Assembly (NCBI RefSeq): GCF_029168945.1
Contig: NC_083603.1
Span: 8,928,001 to 8,992,000 of the forward strand
Reading direction: 5' to 3'
Source of the DNA: Cannabis sativa
Lineage: Eukaryota > Streptophyta > Magnoliopsida > Rosales > Cannabaceae
Length of the DNA: 64,000 bases
Position 1 is the stretch's first letter. Every line of letters starts with the position of its first letter. Made by a program: the position numbers and the translations under genes. Positions 12,071-22,780 of the stretch are shown in pieces. The notes below the pieces were generated by a model. The model searched no databases. It was given only the letters and a program-made list of their open reading frames with translations, and was not told the origin of the DNA.

Positions 12071-13237
12071 AATAATTGGTGTGTAAAATTATTTTCTTTC
12101 AAGTAAAATTCTTCAGCAAACCTTTATTTTTATATAAATAATAAAGAAAGTTTGACAAAAAAAACCGTGCTTGAGAACGCTGACTAGTAATTGCAGTACA
12201 TGATCAATTTGATCAATTATCTATTTGAGAGTAACATATATATGCATATATATAGTATAAGAAGAAAAGAAAATAAAAGAAAAAGATGATGAGATTTTGT
12301 CTTGGTTTTACTCTTCTCAATTCCCATGTCAAATATTAATGATAATAATTAATAATTAAGCTGTTGTATACTCTTCTCTAGTTGCATGTACCTGTTCGGC
12401 TGAGGAGGAGAAAAGTTGAAAGTAATAATACTATGGGGTTGGGTGGTAGTCAAGGGTCTATATTGATGCCTGTTGTGAAAATTTATATTGATTTATAACT
12501 GCGCAAGTGTACACAATTACAAACAATTAATACAATGACAAGTAACTAAAGTTTGTCTTCACATGGACTTTTTACTAAATAATACAAAATTAACTAAAAG
12601 CAATTCTAAAAATTTCAAATAAAAATAAAGCGAAGTAACTAATTAATTCAAGAGAAAAAAAATCTTAACCTTAATTCTAAACTTGAGAAATAATATTTTA
12701 AACTAAATAAATTAAAAATAAGAAGCTAAAAGTGATTTAAGTGGTGATAATTTCAGATTTGGAAAATAGACTTAGGTGATTAATTTCCACTTGTATGTTC
12801 CAGTTGATACAACAATGGCCCAGCAATGACTCAACAATCCTGACAGAGTTAACAAATTTCAAAAAACTAGCAAGCTTTTTCTAAAACTTGCAATAAACCA
12901 TTCATAATCTCAACAATGCATTCCTACATCAGATTAGATCACAAATATTCCAATATAGCATCAAATCTTTAGTTATGCATGGTAGCAAAATATGCCTATT
13001 TCACTACTAATTAACACTTAGAAGAGGGTTAAAAATCATGCACCAATTAGAGGGGTTCAACTAGGTCTTACTTTTACAAGTAAGATCTAGCTTGCTAAAT
13101 GTTAAAGCTAGCCAAAAATTAACATTCAATTAATTTCATCACATCTAATTGAACAAAGACAAGATTACTCAATCATTGCAAAATCAAAGCACTAATCCAT
13201 ACAAGAGTTCATAACCACCCAAATCTCAAAGATTTTA
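12071..13237. other. Gene-free stretch, possibly a degraded LTR-type repeat
   Basis: No coding evidence. From about 12470 (TGTTGTGAAAATTTATATTG) to about 14466 (GAGTTATCAACG) the sequence has the texture of an old LTR or non-autonomous retroelement, including a CGCAAGTGTACACAATTAC motif. That motif type is common in degraded plant gypsy/Tat-like repeats. I could not confirm paired LTRs. Confidence 0.25.
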
Positions 13238-13702
13238 TGGAGCGTTTACTAAACTGTAATTGGAATCAGAATAATCAATGTGAGAAATGTATCAGTTTAA
13301 AATAGAAAATAATCAGAAACAATATTTTATTATGATGTTTACTAAACTGTCCGGAATGAAAATCAGAATCATATTATTTTGTTTACATAACTAGGAAAGG
13401 TAATCAGAATGCTTTAATTTGACAAAATTGTCATATTAGAACATGTAATTATTTTCTTTTTATAGATTTTTAAGGGGTATATTTGTCTTTTTCATTTTTA
13501 ATTAATAAAATTATTATTAAAATAAATTAAGTAAGGAAAGAGAAAGGCATTCCCTATAAAAATGGGGGGAGAACATTTCCTTTTGTTTTCTCCATAATTT
13601 GTGTGGGTCCCACTAGTTTCTCCCTTTCCAAAATTTAGTAAACAATTGTATGGGAATCAATACCATACCATTCATTCCCATTCCCTTTAAGTAAACATGC
13701 CA
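13238..13702. mobile_element. Tourist-like (PIF/Harbinger) MITE
   Basis: The terminal inverted repeats TGGAGCGTTTACT and AGTAAACATGCCA (11 of 13 positions pair) are flanked by TTA on both sides (13235-13237 and 13703-13705), the 3-bp target preference of PIF/Harbinger transposases. The 465-bp interior has no ORF, with repeated GGAATCAGAAT / ATTCCCATTCCC motifs near the ends. It inserted into the degraded repeat that surrounds it. Confidence 0.75.
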
Positions 13703-13705
13703 TTA

Positions 13706-14484
13706 GTTCATAGCTGAAATTAAAAACTCAAAACCAGAAAATGACATGTTCATGGGGTTTAAGAAAATACTAAAGAGTAGAAATGATACAAAATGGAAGA
13801 GGAGAGCAAGAGAAATGAGTTTGTGTGCTCAAATCTTTTCTTTGGAGGTTGCATTCTTCTCCTTATTCTTAATCTTCTTCTTCTATTCTTTGTACTCTCT
13901 TTTTTTTTTCTTTCTGTACTTAGATCTGAAAAATGTACTCCCTTCTTCTAAAATGCAGCCACCATTTTCTAATGTCCTTCTTTCTCTTTTGCCCCCCAAC
14001 TAGGGTACCAAAATTTACCCTAATTGGAAATCCAAGTCATGGTCCACTTTCCCTTCATTTTCCACATAATAGTTGAGTCATTGTCCACATTTTTGCCACC
14101 TCAGCACCTTTTTTTCTTAATTAATGCCAGCTGGACTTCTGCCAAAATACACTTACTGGGCTGACAAATTGCTACGCGATGATTGCTATAGCAATGCCAA
14201 TCAGCAATAAGCCTTTTTCTGCTCATTTCCTTCTTGTCCCAAACATTTCCAAATACTTATTTTCACATTTTTTTCTGCTTAATACACATAAAAACAACAA
14301 CATAAGTCTATTTAACACTTACTATCACACACACTTCTATTTATTACAAAGACACAACAAACTAAACACAATTACATAATATAGACACTAATTACTCTAT
14401 TATTTAACTTAAAATCCAAGTTTAAAGATATAAAAAATAACTCTAAATCTTAGAGTTATCAACGACCCTATTTCTATTTATATA
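13706..14484. other. Gene-free stretch
   Basis: Continuation of the degraded repeat interrupted by the Tourist-like MITE. A pyrimidine-rich run lies at about 13855-13930. No supported gene or RNA. Confidence 0.4.
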
Positions 14485-14493
14485 TATTAATTA

Positions 14494-14677
14494 GAGAAAT
14501 GCTAAAGGACACCACTGGTGCTTAGCACCATCTTATGTGTTAATATCGCTATTGGTCCAATTAAGTATTGAGTCCCATGTAATTTAATATAATAGCTTTC
14601 AGGAAGTATCACTAGCCAATCACAACGCGACATATCGAGAAAGTACTAACCACCACTGGTACCTAATAGCAATGCTC
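14494..14677. mobile_element. Mutator-type MITE with 9-bp target duplication
   Basis: The perfect 9-bp direct duplication TATTAATTA occurs at 14485-14493 and 14678-14686. The termini are inverted repeats of about 32 bp: GAGAAATGCTAAAGGACACC on the left, and the complement of the right end reads GAGCATTGCTATTAGGTACC, both followed by a shared ...GTGGT(G)...TTAG. The size (184 bp), lack of ORF and 9-bp duplication fit a Mutator-family MITE. Its ends differ from those of the 20-kb MULE, so it is a different family. Confidence 0.82.
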
Positions 14678-14686
14678 TATTAATTA

Positions 14687-15489
14687 TGATCATTTTTCTC
14701 CCTATATATTACTTAGGGTTAATTTCACAAATGTACAAAAACAACAAAAAAATAACAAAAATACGGTTTCACGGAATTTTAAACATTTTTATGATTTTTT
14801 TAATTTTATTTACATAAAATACGGTCTTTTTATGTTGAAATTTTGTTCATTTGTTGTTAATTTTTTGTTATATGTATGTTATTTTTTGTTGTTTTTTTGT
14901 TGTTATTTTGATGTTATTTTCATGTTACTTTTATGTTGTTTTCTTGTTGATTTTATGTTGTTTTCGTGTTATTTTTTGGAAAACCGTAAAAATGTAAAAA
15001 AAATTATTTGAACGTAAAAATGTAAATATTTTACAAAAAATAGCGTCTTACGTAATTATTCCTATTACTTATGTGCATGCAAACCTTTGTTTGTATTTTA
15101 GGAAAAAAAAATTAAAAAGAATAATAATAATAATAATAAGGACTACATATAACTAGGTCTTGTTTGGTAAGATTTTTACTTTTATTTATAACTAAATAAT
15201 TATGAATAATTAATTACTGTTTGAATATTAATAACTGTTTAATTTTTTTATCATATAAATAAAAAAAAATTTGTGAACAAATTAAAAATTATATAAATTA
15301 TTTTCATTATAAAATAGTACTATTTAAAGGTCATTTTGGGACAAATTAGAAATTTTAACTTTTCTTTATTAAAGGACTTTTAAATTTAAAATAACTACTA
15401 ATTTTTTTTTTATTCAAACACGGATAGAACAACTTTTTAATTTTAGAGGCTAAAAATGAGCCTATACATCAACAAAGTCGTATAAAGAT
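14687..15489. other. Low-complexity and AT-rich stretch
   Basis: About 14830-14985 is a T/G-biased low-complexity run built on TTATGTTGTTTT-type repeats. The rest is A/T-rich without coding signal. Confidence 0.5.
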
Positions 15490-16534
15490 TACAGAAGAAA
15501 GATTGTTTACTGAGCGGTTCTCCTATTAAGAGTGATAAATTGAATTTGAGCCAGTATCCAAAGAATAATTTTAAAAGAGAAGAAATGAAGAATTCCTTAT
15601 GCTTCTTCTCTCAGAAGCCTAATGTATGCTCAAGTGTGCACAAGACTCGACATCGCTTATTTTGTCAGTGTTAAGAAATTTTCAAAGTAACCCGACCACT
15701 GGAAAGCTACAAAGAAGGTTATGAGATACCTTCAGATTGTACTAAGAATTATAATCTTATGTTCAAACAAACTGATAATCTAGAAGTTGTTGCTACTCGG
15801 ATTCAACTGTCGTTGGCTGTATCAATTCACGTAAATCAACATTCAATTATGTGTTTATATTTGTTGGTGGAGCTGTGTCATCATCGAGGAGTAAGAAACA
15901 AACCTTAATCACTACTTCTACTATATAGGTTAAGTTCGTTTTTTTGTTTTGAGGCTACATCACATGGTGTATGGCTAAAGAGTTTCATTTATGGTCTCAG
16001 AGTTGTTGATTCCATATCAAGGCCATTAAGAATGTTATGTGACAATTCAACTACTGTTTCCATGATTAAGAACAACAAAAGTAGAAGTTGAAGCAAGCAC
16101 ATCGACATTAAGTACTTATCTATTAGAGAACATGTTAAAGAAAACAAAGTGGACATTCAACACATTATCACTGAATTGATAATTGTTGATCCTATGATAA
16201 AAGGCTTGTGACCTCAAAGATTCAATGATCATGTATAGAACATATGAGACTTGGTTCCCTTATGTAATTTTTGTACAAATAAAGTTATTATGAAACTCTT
16301 ATTTTGATATTTTCTCATATTAATGCACATCAGAATAAACATAGATTTAGAGTTTATTCGCTTCAGTACATTGCCACATAAAGTACAGTGTTATGTAATG
16401 AAAATATCGTAATACATGGAAGATAATACTCGACATATAATGAGGACCTATCATTATGATTCATGTGTTTATTATGTATATGAGGACGTTAAGTTTAATT
16501 AAGTGGTAAAACTAAATGACGACCAAGTGGGAGA
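15490..16534 (+). pseudogene. Decayed Ty1/copia pol 3' end (RT-RNase H)
   Basis: Conceptual translation with several frameshifts and stops recovers the end of a copia polyprotein. It includes a YASxxGSLMYAQVCTRLDI-like stretch (about 15597-15660), a SDSTVVGCI/KST-like RNase H start (about 15795-15850), and a KHIDIKYLSIREHV stretch with a preceding CDNSTTV motif (about 16035-16135). It ends with a polypurine-type AAGTGGGAGAA at about 16524-16534 just before an LTR. The order matches the functional-looking copia element at 41451-48790, but this copy is far older. Confidence 0.8.
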
Positions 16535-16978
16535 ACATTAAAATATTTTTTCTATATATGTACAAAATCAATTACATTGATTTTTAATTTCAAATTAAAT
16601 GTGATGATAATGAATATTTTAAATGTGGTTAGTTTTCGATTTGCCGAATTATTCATTTCTCAATTTGATTTTCTGAATTAATTAATTGTCATAATATTTT
16701 GATAATTAATGTGGTGCAAATACTAATAGAGAGTATCACACCTATAAATATAGAGTACCGATTCTCGAGCTTCTCACTCATTCTGTACAAACTAAAAATT
16801 CTATCTAAGAGAGTAGAAAGAGCTTGGAAGTGCGATTACCCAATTCAAAGCAACACAAGATTGAAGCTCAAAATTATTAATGACTAGATATTTCGATCTC
16901 TTTCGTCCTTCGCGTATGCATTCGATATGTCTTTATTATTTCGCTTTGCAAATCGATCCTATATAATTATTTCTAACA
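16535..16978 (+). repeat. Probable 3' LTR of the copia remnant
   Basis: It begins right after a polypurine-like AAGTGGGAGA and ends at TTCTAACA. It contains a promoter-like CTATAAATATAGAG at about 16742-16755. The start has lost the canonical TG. No matching 5' LTR was found in the window, so the boundaries are approximate. Confidence 0.55.
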
Positions 16979-17287
16979 TGTAATCTCATTATACATCACT
17001 TTTAAAAGAAATTAAAAATTATAAAAGTAATTTTAATTTATATTCATTACACCAAACCAAATATGATTTTAGGTATGATATTGATATCTTTGTGTTGTTT
17101 TATAAGTACATAATAGTAAAAAAAAATTACATGGAGTACTTATATTTAAATAACACAACAAAGATGATACACCTTAACTTCAAGAAACGAACTGTATCAC
17201 ATTATATTATTGTTTAATTGATAAAAAAATATAATTAACATACAAATTTTAACAGAGAATACATGCCACCTAGTATATATAAACATA

Positions 17288-17347
17288 GGCAGCTGATTTT
17301 GTGCCCAAATGTGCAAAACACGGATTGGAATCCGTGTACGGCAGGTA
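17288..17347 (+). repeat. MULE left terminal inverted repeat
   Basis: Pairs with the complement of 37313-37372 over about 60 bp with scattered mismatches. Shared blocks are GATTT-GT-CC, AAAACA-GGA and CAATCCGTG/GAATCCGTG. The short CGGATTGGAATCCG inside is itself palindromic. Confidence 0.85.
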
Positions 17348-18067
17348 GGTCCCACGTTAGAATAATTATAATTTTTAATTATTTAATTAAGTTGGTAACC
17401 AGTTATTCTAGGTTTGGTAATCGGTTGTAAATTTGAATTTTTAATTAAAAAATAAAAAGGTACAATTTTATTACTGTTCACGTCAGTTAAAGTAAAAAAA
17501 AGTACAACAGCTTTACTGTTCATGGCAGTTAATTGTACAAATATACTGTAGGCAGTGGGTCCACGTTGTCGGAGTGGGGTTATTTTGGTATTTTACATCA
17601 TGTATGTAATTTTGGAATTGTAGTTGAGTACAAAATATCACGTACCGAGTACATTAATTGTTTATGCATGCTGTTTAGTAAAATTAGTGTACAAAATATC
17701 ACGTACCGAGTACAAAATATCATGTACAGAGTACATTCATTTTTGTTTCGTAGTACATTGTTAAGAATAATTTGTTATAAATTATGAAATTATGTGTTGG
17801 TATATATTGAGTTTTACGTTGGTGTATTATTTTTATTTTTATTTTATTATTGTGTATAAAAAAATTAATTACTATGGAAATTTTGACCTTATAAGATTGA
17901 ATTTTCTTGGGTAAAATAATTTATTTGTTCATTAATTATAAATTTGAGATTTGTTGAGATAAATACCTTAAACACGGCAAACATAACATGAAGTATATAA
18001 ATGTAGAGTTTTTGAAGCAATAACTAGAGTCATAAACCTTAAAACATCAACGGTTAAAAATAGCTAG
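17348..18067. other. MULE subterminal region without a gene
   Basis: Non-coding. About 17627-17730 holds three copies of a short repeat based on ACAAAATATCACGTACCGAG, spaced 60 and 23 bp apart, a possible protein-binding cluster near the element end. TA-rich sequence follows up to the transposase stop codon. Confidence 0.5.
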
Positions 18068-20383
18068 TTATATATATGAATGACCATAGTATGATTCTTG
18101 TGTGGAGGAAGGCGGTTCAGGGAAATACGCGTTGGAGTGTTCATTGAATGAGTCAGTTGTTGGTTGATTGTGTGCTGACTGTTGCCCCTGAGATCCAGTA
18201 TTCTGTTGACGGTTTGGGCACCGCCGATAATCATGGCCTGATGAGCGACAAATGCGACAATGTCTTGAGTTTCTTGGGATCTGCTCCCCGTTCGGTCCTT
18301 CCCTTGGATTTCCCGTACCCTTTGTTCTCACAACTTCAGGGTCTTTAATAATGTTGGGGTTGTTACGATATCTTCCAGGTTGTGGCGTCTGTCCTTCTGG
18401 ATTGGAACTCATCTCAAATTCTTCCTTGAACATTAGAGTTAGCCGTTCAATCTCTTCCTTTGCACGCGTGTACGAATCCTCTGTTTTTGCTGCATAGAAA
18501 GTCAAGTTATAAGTTAATGAGCTGAGAGATCCAAACCTAGCCATCTCATAAATGTGTTGTTGTTCTTGGGCCGGGGGGTTAAAATGTAGGTGGAGATTTG
18601 TCTTCGCAGATTTGCTCCATCGCTTCATGAGAAGAGTATTAGGTATTCTTCTGATGTTTAATCTTTTCATTGTAGCCCATAAATGTCTACAAGGGTATCC
18701 CTGACTTTCATATAGCATGCAGCTACAGTGTAGTGCTCGTTGGCCTTCACGGTAATGAACTCGGTATCGGACTTCGGATGCCGAAACTTTCCAATGGTGT
18801 ATATACGCCACTCTCCTTCTTGCTCCCGACTTATGACAAAATAATTATTCTCTAAATCAAGCCGCTCGGCAACCTTGTGGTACATAGTTCTTGTGTAGAA
18901 TTCGCACATTGGTTGTAGTACGTGGTCAAGCATGTAGGATTAGGTGGGTGAGGTCGAGTGCATCTGCTTTTGAAGTCATTTGCGGTCTCGTTGTGTACGA
19001 GCTTTGAGGCTTGTCATATCTATGGTTGTTACGAATTCACGCAAGCAATAATTCTTCTCTAAAAATTTTTTTAGCCGAGTTGATCGATTCGCAACGTTGT
19101 GTGGTTCTCATTCACCGCAACGAATGAACCCCTTAAATAAGTTTACGCCTTTGTTTTCTTGTGTCAAATGTTGTTTGGCACCATTCATTATCTGTTAGTT
19201 GTTGGGTTTCGACGACGTCTAACCATCTTGCTTCAAAATCCTCCTCCTCGTAGTAGTTGTACATTAGATCTTTAAATATTTTCAAGAAGATCGGATCTTT
19301 AACCTTTTTGGAAGCATTTGTATTGAGATGCCAAGCACATAGACGGTGTGTAACATCAGGCATGTGTTCCATGATGGCTTTGTTTCATGGCCACATCTTG
19401 GTCGCAACTACAACATTTGGCTTCTTATCTCCATGGCATTCGAGAAATTTTTGAAGTAGCCAACGATAGGATGGAAGCTTCTCGTGGAGGAGTAGAGCGA
19501 ACCCGAAGATGCATGTGTTGAAATGGTGGTTTACGCCAATGAGAACAGTGAGAGGCTTATTGTACTCATTTGTCATGTAGGTGGTATCAAACCCTAGTAC
19601 ATCCCCAAAAGCCACATAGTCGACACGTGAGTTTCCATCTGCCCAAAATAAGTTAGCCAATCGATTCTCCTCGTCCACCTGATATACAACGAAGAAATTT
19701 GGATCCCTCTCTGCGAGACAATCAAGAAATCCCAATGCTCCTTCCGAGTCCGTCTCTATCTTTTCTTCTCGCTTGGCACCAGCAACCCTGTTGTAGACAT
19801 CTCGAAGTTGACATGGCATTCTCTCGTAACCTCCACTTTGCAAAGCAACATGAGACATTATGTTGGCAGTTTTAATTCCAACTGAGTTCATCGACCTAAC
19901 TTGGGCAAGCAAGCCATCGGACACTACTCGGTATGATCTCAAAAATTGTACCTCACTTGATGAAGCGAGGTCGTGATTGTGTATTGTGCTGAACTCTTTG
20001 CATTTCCAAGTGTTAGACGGTTGTGTGAGTAAAATACGTAATGCTGCCTGACATCCGGTTCTAGTGACATCATGAGGTCTCTTTTTTCTTTGTGTTTCCG
20101 TTATTGTGATTCTTTTGTAACCCTCGGAACAACAAACCCACCTGCGCATTACGATGACTCCGTGAGAACGTCGTACATCATCTTTTCTTGTGCCGAAACC
20201 CATCTGTTTTGCATACATTTCGTAGAATGCTTCCCATTTTCCCAGTTTGTCGAGACTCTTGCCTAGGACGTCACATATTTGAATCTCATTCACTGGTTTT
20301 GTGATGTTTAGCTCTGCTGTTATGCTTTCCCATTCGTAGGTTTGTTCCTCATTCATGTTCTCTGCTTGAGACTCGGCCTCCAT
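18068..20383 (-). pseudogene. MULE transposase (FAR1-MULE-SWIM), frame-broken
   Basis: Cut-and-paste transposase of the 20-kb element, related to FAR1/FRS proteins. The ATG at 20383 opens 332 codons: FAR1-type zinc domain at about residues 52-139 (WVCC, TGCQA, HNHDL) and the start of the MULE DDE domain with first Asp in FDTTYM (266). It stops at TGA 19385-19387. The same frame resumes with RLCAWHL (19372-19133). A QRCESINS motif follows after another frameshift. A SWIM finger (CSCMLYESQGYPCRH) and a zinc knuckle (CRICRSSGHDYRRC) lie in 18811-18068. At least four lesions break the gene. A 78-bp intron in the 5' leader is likely: GTAAGT donor at 20468, acceptor at 20391. The copy is probably inactive unless the indels are assembly errors. 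Confidence 0.9.
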
Positions 20384-20390
20384 ATTGTAT

Positions 20391-20468
20391 CTGTTTGAAT
20401 TAACAAATTAAATGATAAAGTTAATAGGTAAGGAATGGTTTTCGAGAAAGATAAAAAAAAGGACTTAC
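20391..20468 (-). other. Inferred 5' leader intron of the transposase
   Basis: On the minus strand, TTATCA|GTAAGTCC at 20468 and a pyrimidine-rich AAACAG acceptor at 20391 bracket 78 bp, seven bases before the ATG. Inferred from splice signals only. Confidence 0.5.
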
Positions 20469-20599
20469 TGATAAGTAACCAATTGTTCCTTCGACGTTAA
20501 TGTACTGGAGTGGAGTTACAGTGTTCGATTGTTATTGATATCCAAGAATTAGAGATGAAGAGTAAGGGAAAGATAGTGGTGAGTCGATTTAAATTAGAT

Positions 20600-21170
20600 T
20601 TTATGAGATTGAATGCCTCAGATTGTAGAGTAATATGGGTTGGTGATCACATTTAAGTGTGTTGGGCTGATATTAATGGGCCTTTCAAATATTGGAAACT
20701 CTATTCCACTCTCTTCGTACTTTTGAACAGTAAAATAGTACAATTACATTTACTTTTGAATAAATTAATTGGAAAATAATGTTATTGTATGATTTTTGGG
20801 TTTAGATATTTTGTTGAGTTGTATGGGTTGGTGGTAACATTTAAAATTGTTGGGCTTATATGAATGGGCCTTTACCAACCTTTTTTAATGAATTAAACCA
20901 CTTCGTACGTCAGGAAAAAAGTAATAGTACATTTTTGTATTTGTGGAAAATAAAGATTGAAAAGTAAGGATGTTTTTTTTTGTATGAATTGATGACATTT
21001 TTTAGTAGAATGGGCAGTTTCTCCCATTTATATATGTTGGGCATTTATATATGTTGGGCTGATATTAATGGGCCCTTCACCTACATCTTCTTATGAATTA
21101 AACCGTCGTTGTACGTTAGAACAGTACCGTAGTACATTAGGTTTTCTGGGAAAACGAGATTGATGAATAA
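20600..21170. repeat. Three degenerate ~190-bp tandem repeats
   Basis: Each unit contains TGGGTTGGTG(A/G)T-CACATTTAA-like sequence, then GTTGGGCTGATATTAATGGG or a close variant, then ACTTCGTAC and AACAGTA-TAGTACA motifs. Units start near 20635, 20820 and 21000, and the third carries an extra small duplication of TTATATATGTTGGG. The array sits exactly between the divergent transposase (minus) and viroplasmin-like (plus) genes, so it could act as a shared regulatory region. Confidence 0.6.
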
Positions 21171-21332
21171 TGTTGAAATTTGACCATACTACGTACGCCT
21201 ACATGTGTATTTAACTGTGTAATTCAGAAATTTAACCACCCCTCTTTTGACACATCAGATGTGCCCAATGGAGTACATCCCAATAGAGTACAGCTAACTA
21301 AAAAACGTACTATAGGGTTATTCTCCACGACT

Positions 21333-21339
21333 TATATAA
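21333..21339 (+). promoter_or_regulatory. TATA box of the viroplasmin-like gene
   Basis: TATATAA lies 86 bp before the ATG at 21425, in a plausible plant promoter position. Confidence 0.5.
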
Positions 21340-21424
21340 CACACTTGAGACGTTTTCCAATCCAGCCTCAAGTTTATAGAGAAATTAACTTGTAATTTAG
21401 TTATTAGCATTACATATATCAAGT

Positions 21425-21862
21425 ATGAGTTCAGGTCCACACTGGGTTATTTTCAATGGACCAAATGAAGGTATCTATAGTAGGTACGAAGACGCTGTAA
21501 GCAAAAACAATAATTCTGATGCGTCCATAAAAATAATTCGTTATGAATCTTTCATAGAAGCTTTCTCTGCTTTATGTCTACATGGAGAGACGGGACAATG
21601 CTTCAATGGGCAGCAAGTTAGAGAACTTTGCTGTGTTAATGAGTTTCCCTGCATGTGGGATTCTGATGATGATAATGATGAAGATGCTATCCTTAATTCT
21701 GTTTCCTCACTGTTTGATGAGGGTGAATGCTCTGGTGCAAATAAATCACCCGAACAGGACAATGTGAAAGATTTGACTGACAAAGGTGAGGACCGAAATG
21801 GAGATGATATAGAAGTTGGGGACAAAGAAGGAGTGGATACTTCTCCAAAAAACAGTAAATGA
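21425..21862 (+). CDS. Viroplasmin / RNase H1-N domain protein carried by the MULE
   Basis: A complete 145-residue ORF from ATG to TGA. Residues 5-50 match the caulimovirus-viroplasmin (RNase H1 N-terminal hybrid-binding) fold: HWVIFNGPNEGIYSRYEDA corresponds to the aromatic-VxFxGxxPGIYxxW core, and RYESFIEAFSAL to the closing strand and helix. The family binds RNA/DNA hybrids or dsRNA through this small domain. Residues 79-145 are very acidic (DSDDDNDEDA) and likely disordered. No RNase H catalytic domain follows, so it is a free-standing domain. Whether it binds hybrids, suppresses silencing or only hitchhikes is unknown. Identification is by pattern, with moderate certainty. Confidence 0.7.
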   Translation: MSSGPHWVIFNGPNEGIYSRYEDAVSKNNNSDASIKIIRYESFIEAFSALCLHGETGQCFNGQQVRELCCVNEFPCMWDSDDDNDEDAILNSVSSLFDEGECSGANKSPEQDNVKDLTDKGEDRNGDDIEVGDKEGVDTSPKNSK

Positions 21863-22223
21863 TGCACTGTGTTAGTGTCCAAGTTATGTTATTTTATATT
21901 TTGATGCTATAATGTACTATCAGTATTTGTTATGAAATCTGTACTTCGGTTTATTTTGCAGTATTAATGTCACTTTCCTCATTAATTAATTGTGGAATTA
22001 AAAGTGAAGTGAATCATTGTGAAATCACAACTGCAAACAGAAAGAAAATAGACTTAAAATAATATAGTAGAGTTACATACAACTATATATATATAATGGA
22101 GGTAAGTTCTTCAATCTCATTAAATGGCCTAACAAAAAGTTGATAGAACGGCCATATGAGATGAGTTGTAACAAAAGTACACTATATATATATAAAATAC
22201 CACGATTGAAACCGAACGGATGT

Positions 22224-22706
22224 TCAATCAAGTTCTATAACTTGAGGGAACTTCCGTTGAAACGGAGGGCTATTGTCTCTGAACGGGGACTTTGGTCGTG
22301 AAGGACTTTCTCTTGGAGTAGTGATTGGTGATTCTTGTTTTACATGAAGTGGGTAGTGGGGTATGGACACCTCGGTGTAGTCGAGAATGTCATCCATGAT
22401 ACCCTCTAATTTTTGTCTTGAAGTGTTGGCTTCTTGCATGAAGTGGGCTGTATGGTACAGGTGTTCCGCCAGTTTGTACGACTCCTGCTTGGCCTCCGTG
22501 GCTCGTGAATGAGCCTTCCTTATCAGCTTTTCGTGTTCGTGGAGAACAGACTCCAGCCTTGCACAGTTAGGACATCCCGACATGGAGGCTGAACGGAGTC
22601 TTGGACTCCGTGACGGTGTACCTACGGGTCTTGTGGAAGAGAAAGGATGCGGTGGGGATTTTGGAGGACTTGTTTCAAAAGGGTTAAAGTTTTGGTAAGG
22701 GTCCAT
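22224..22706 (-). CDS. Ser/Pro-rich coiled-coil protein of unknown function
   Basis: A complete 160-residue ORF from ATG at 22706. Residues 1-42 are rich in Pro, Ser and Arg (SPPKSPPHPF, SRSPRLRSAS). A CPNCARLE motif at about 45-52 precedes a predicted coiled coil (LESVLHEHEKLIRKAHSRAT onward, to about residue 110), and the tail is again Ser/Pro/Arg-rich. A TATA-like CTATATAAGT on the minus strand (about 22772-22780) lies 70 bp upstream. I do not recognise the family. Its place inside the MULE, away from the host genes, suggests it belongs to the element. It could be a DNA- or chromatin-associated accessory protein, but nothing proves that. Confidence 0.6.
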   Translation of the reverse strand: MDPYQNFNPFETSPPKSPPHPFSSTRPVGTPSRSPRLRSASMSGCPNCARLESVLHEHEKLIRKAHSRATEAKQESYKLAEHLYHTAHFMQEANTSRQKLEGIMDDILDYTEVSIPHYPLHVKQESPITTPRESPSRPKSPFRDNSPPFQRKFPQVIELD

Positions 22707-22780
22707 TTGATTTAGGAAATAGTAAAACGGGGTTTCAAAATAAATGCTTAGTTTGTATAACCTAACCTTTACTTATATAG

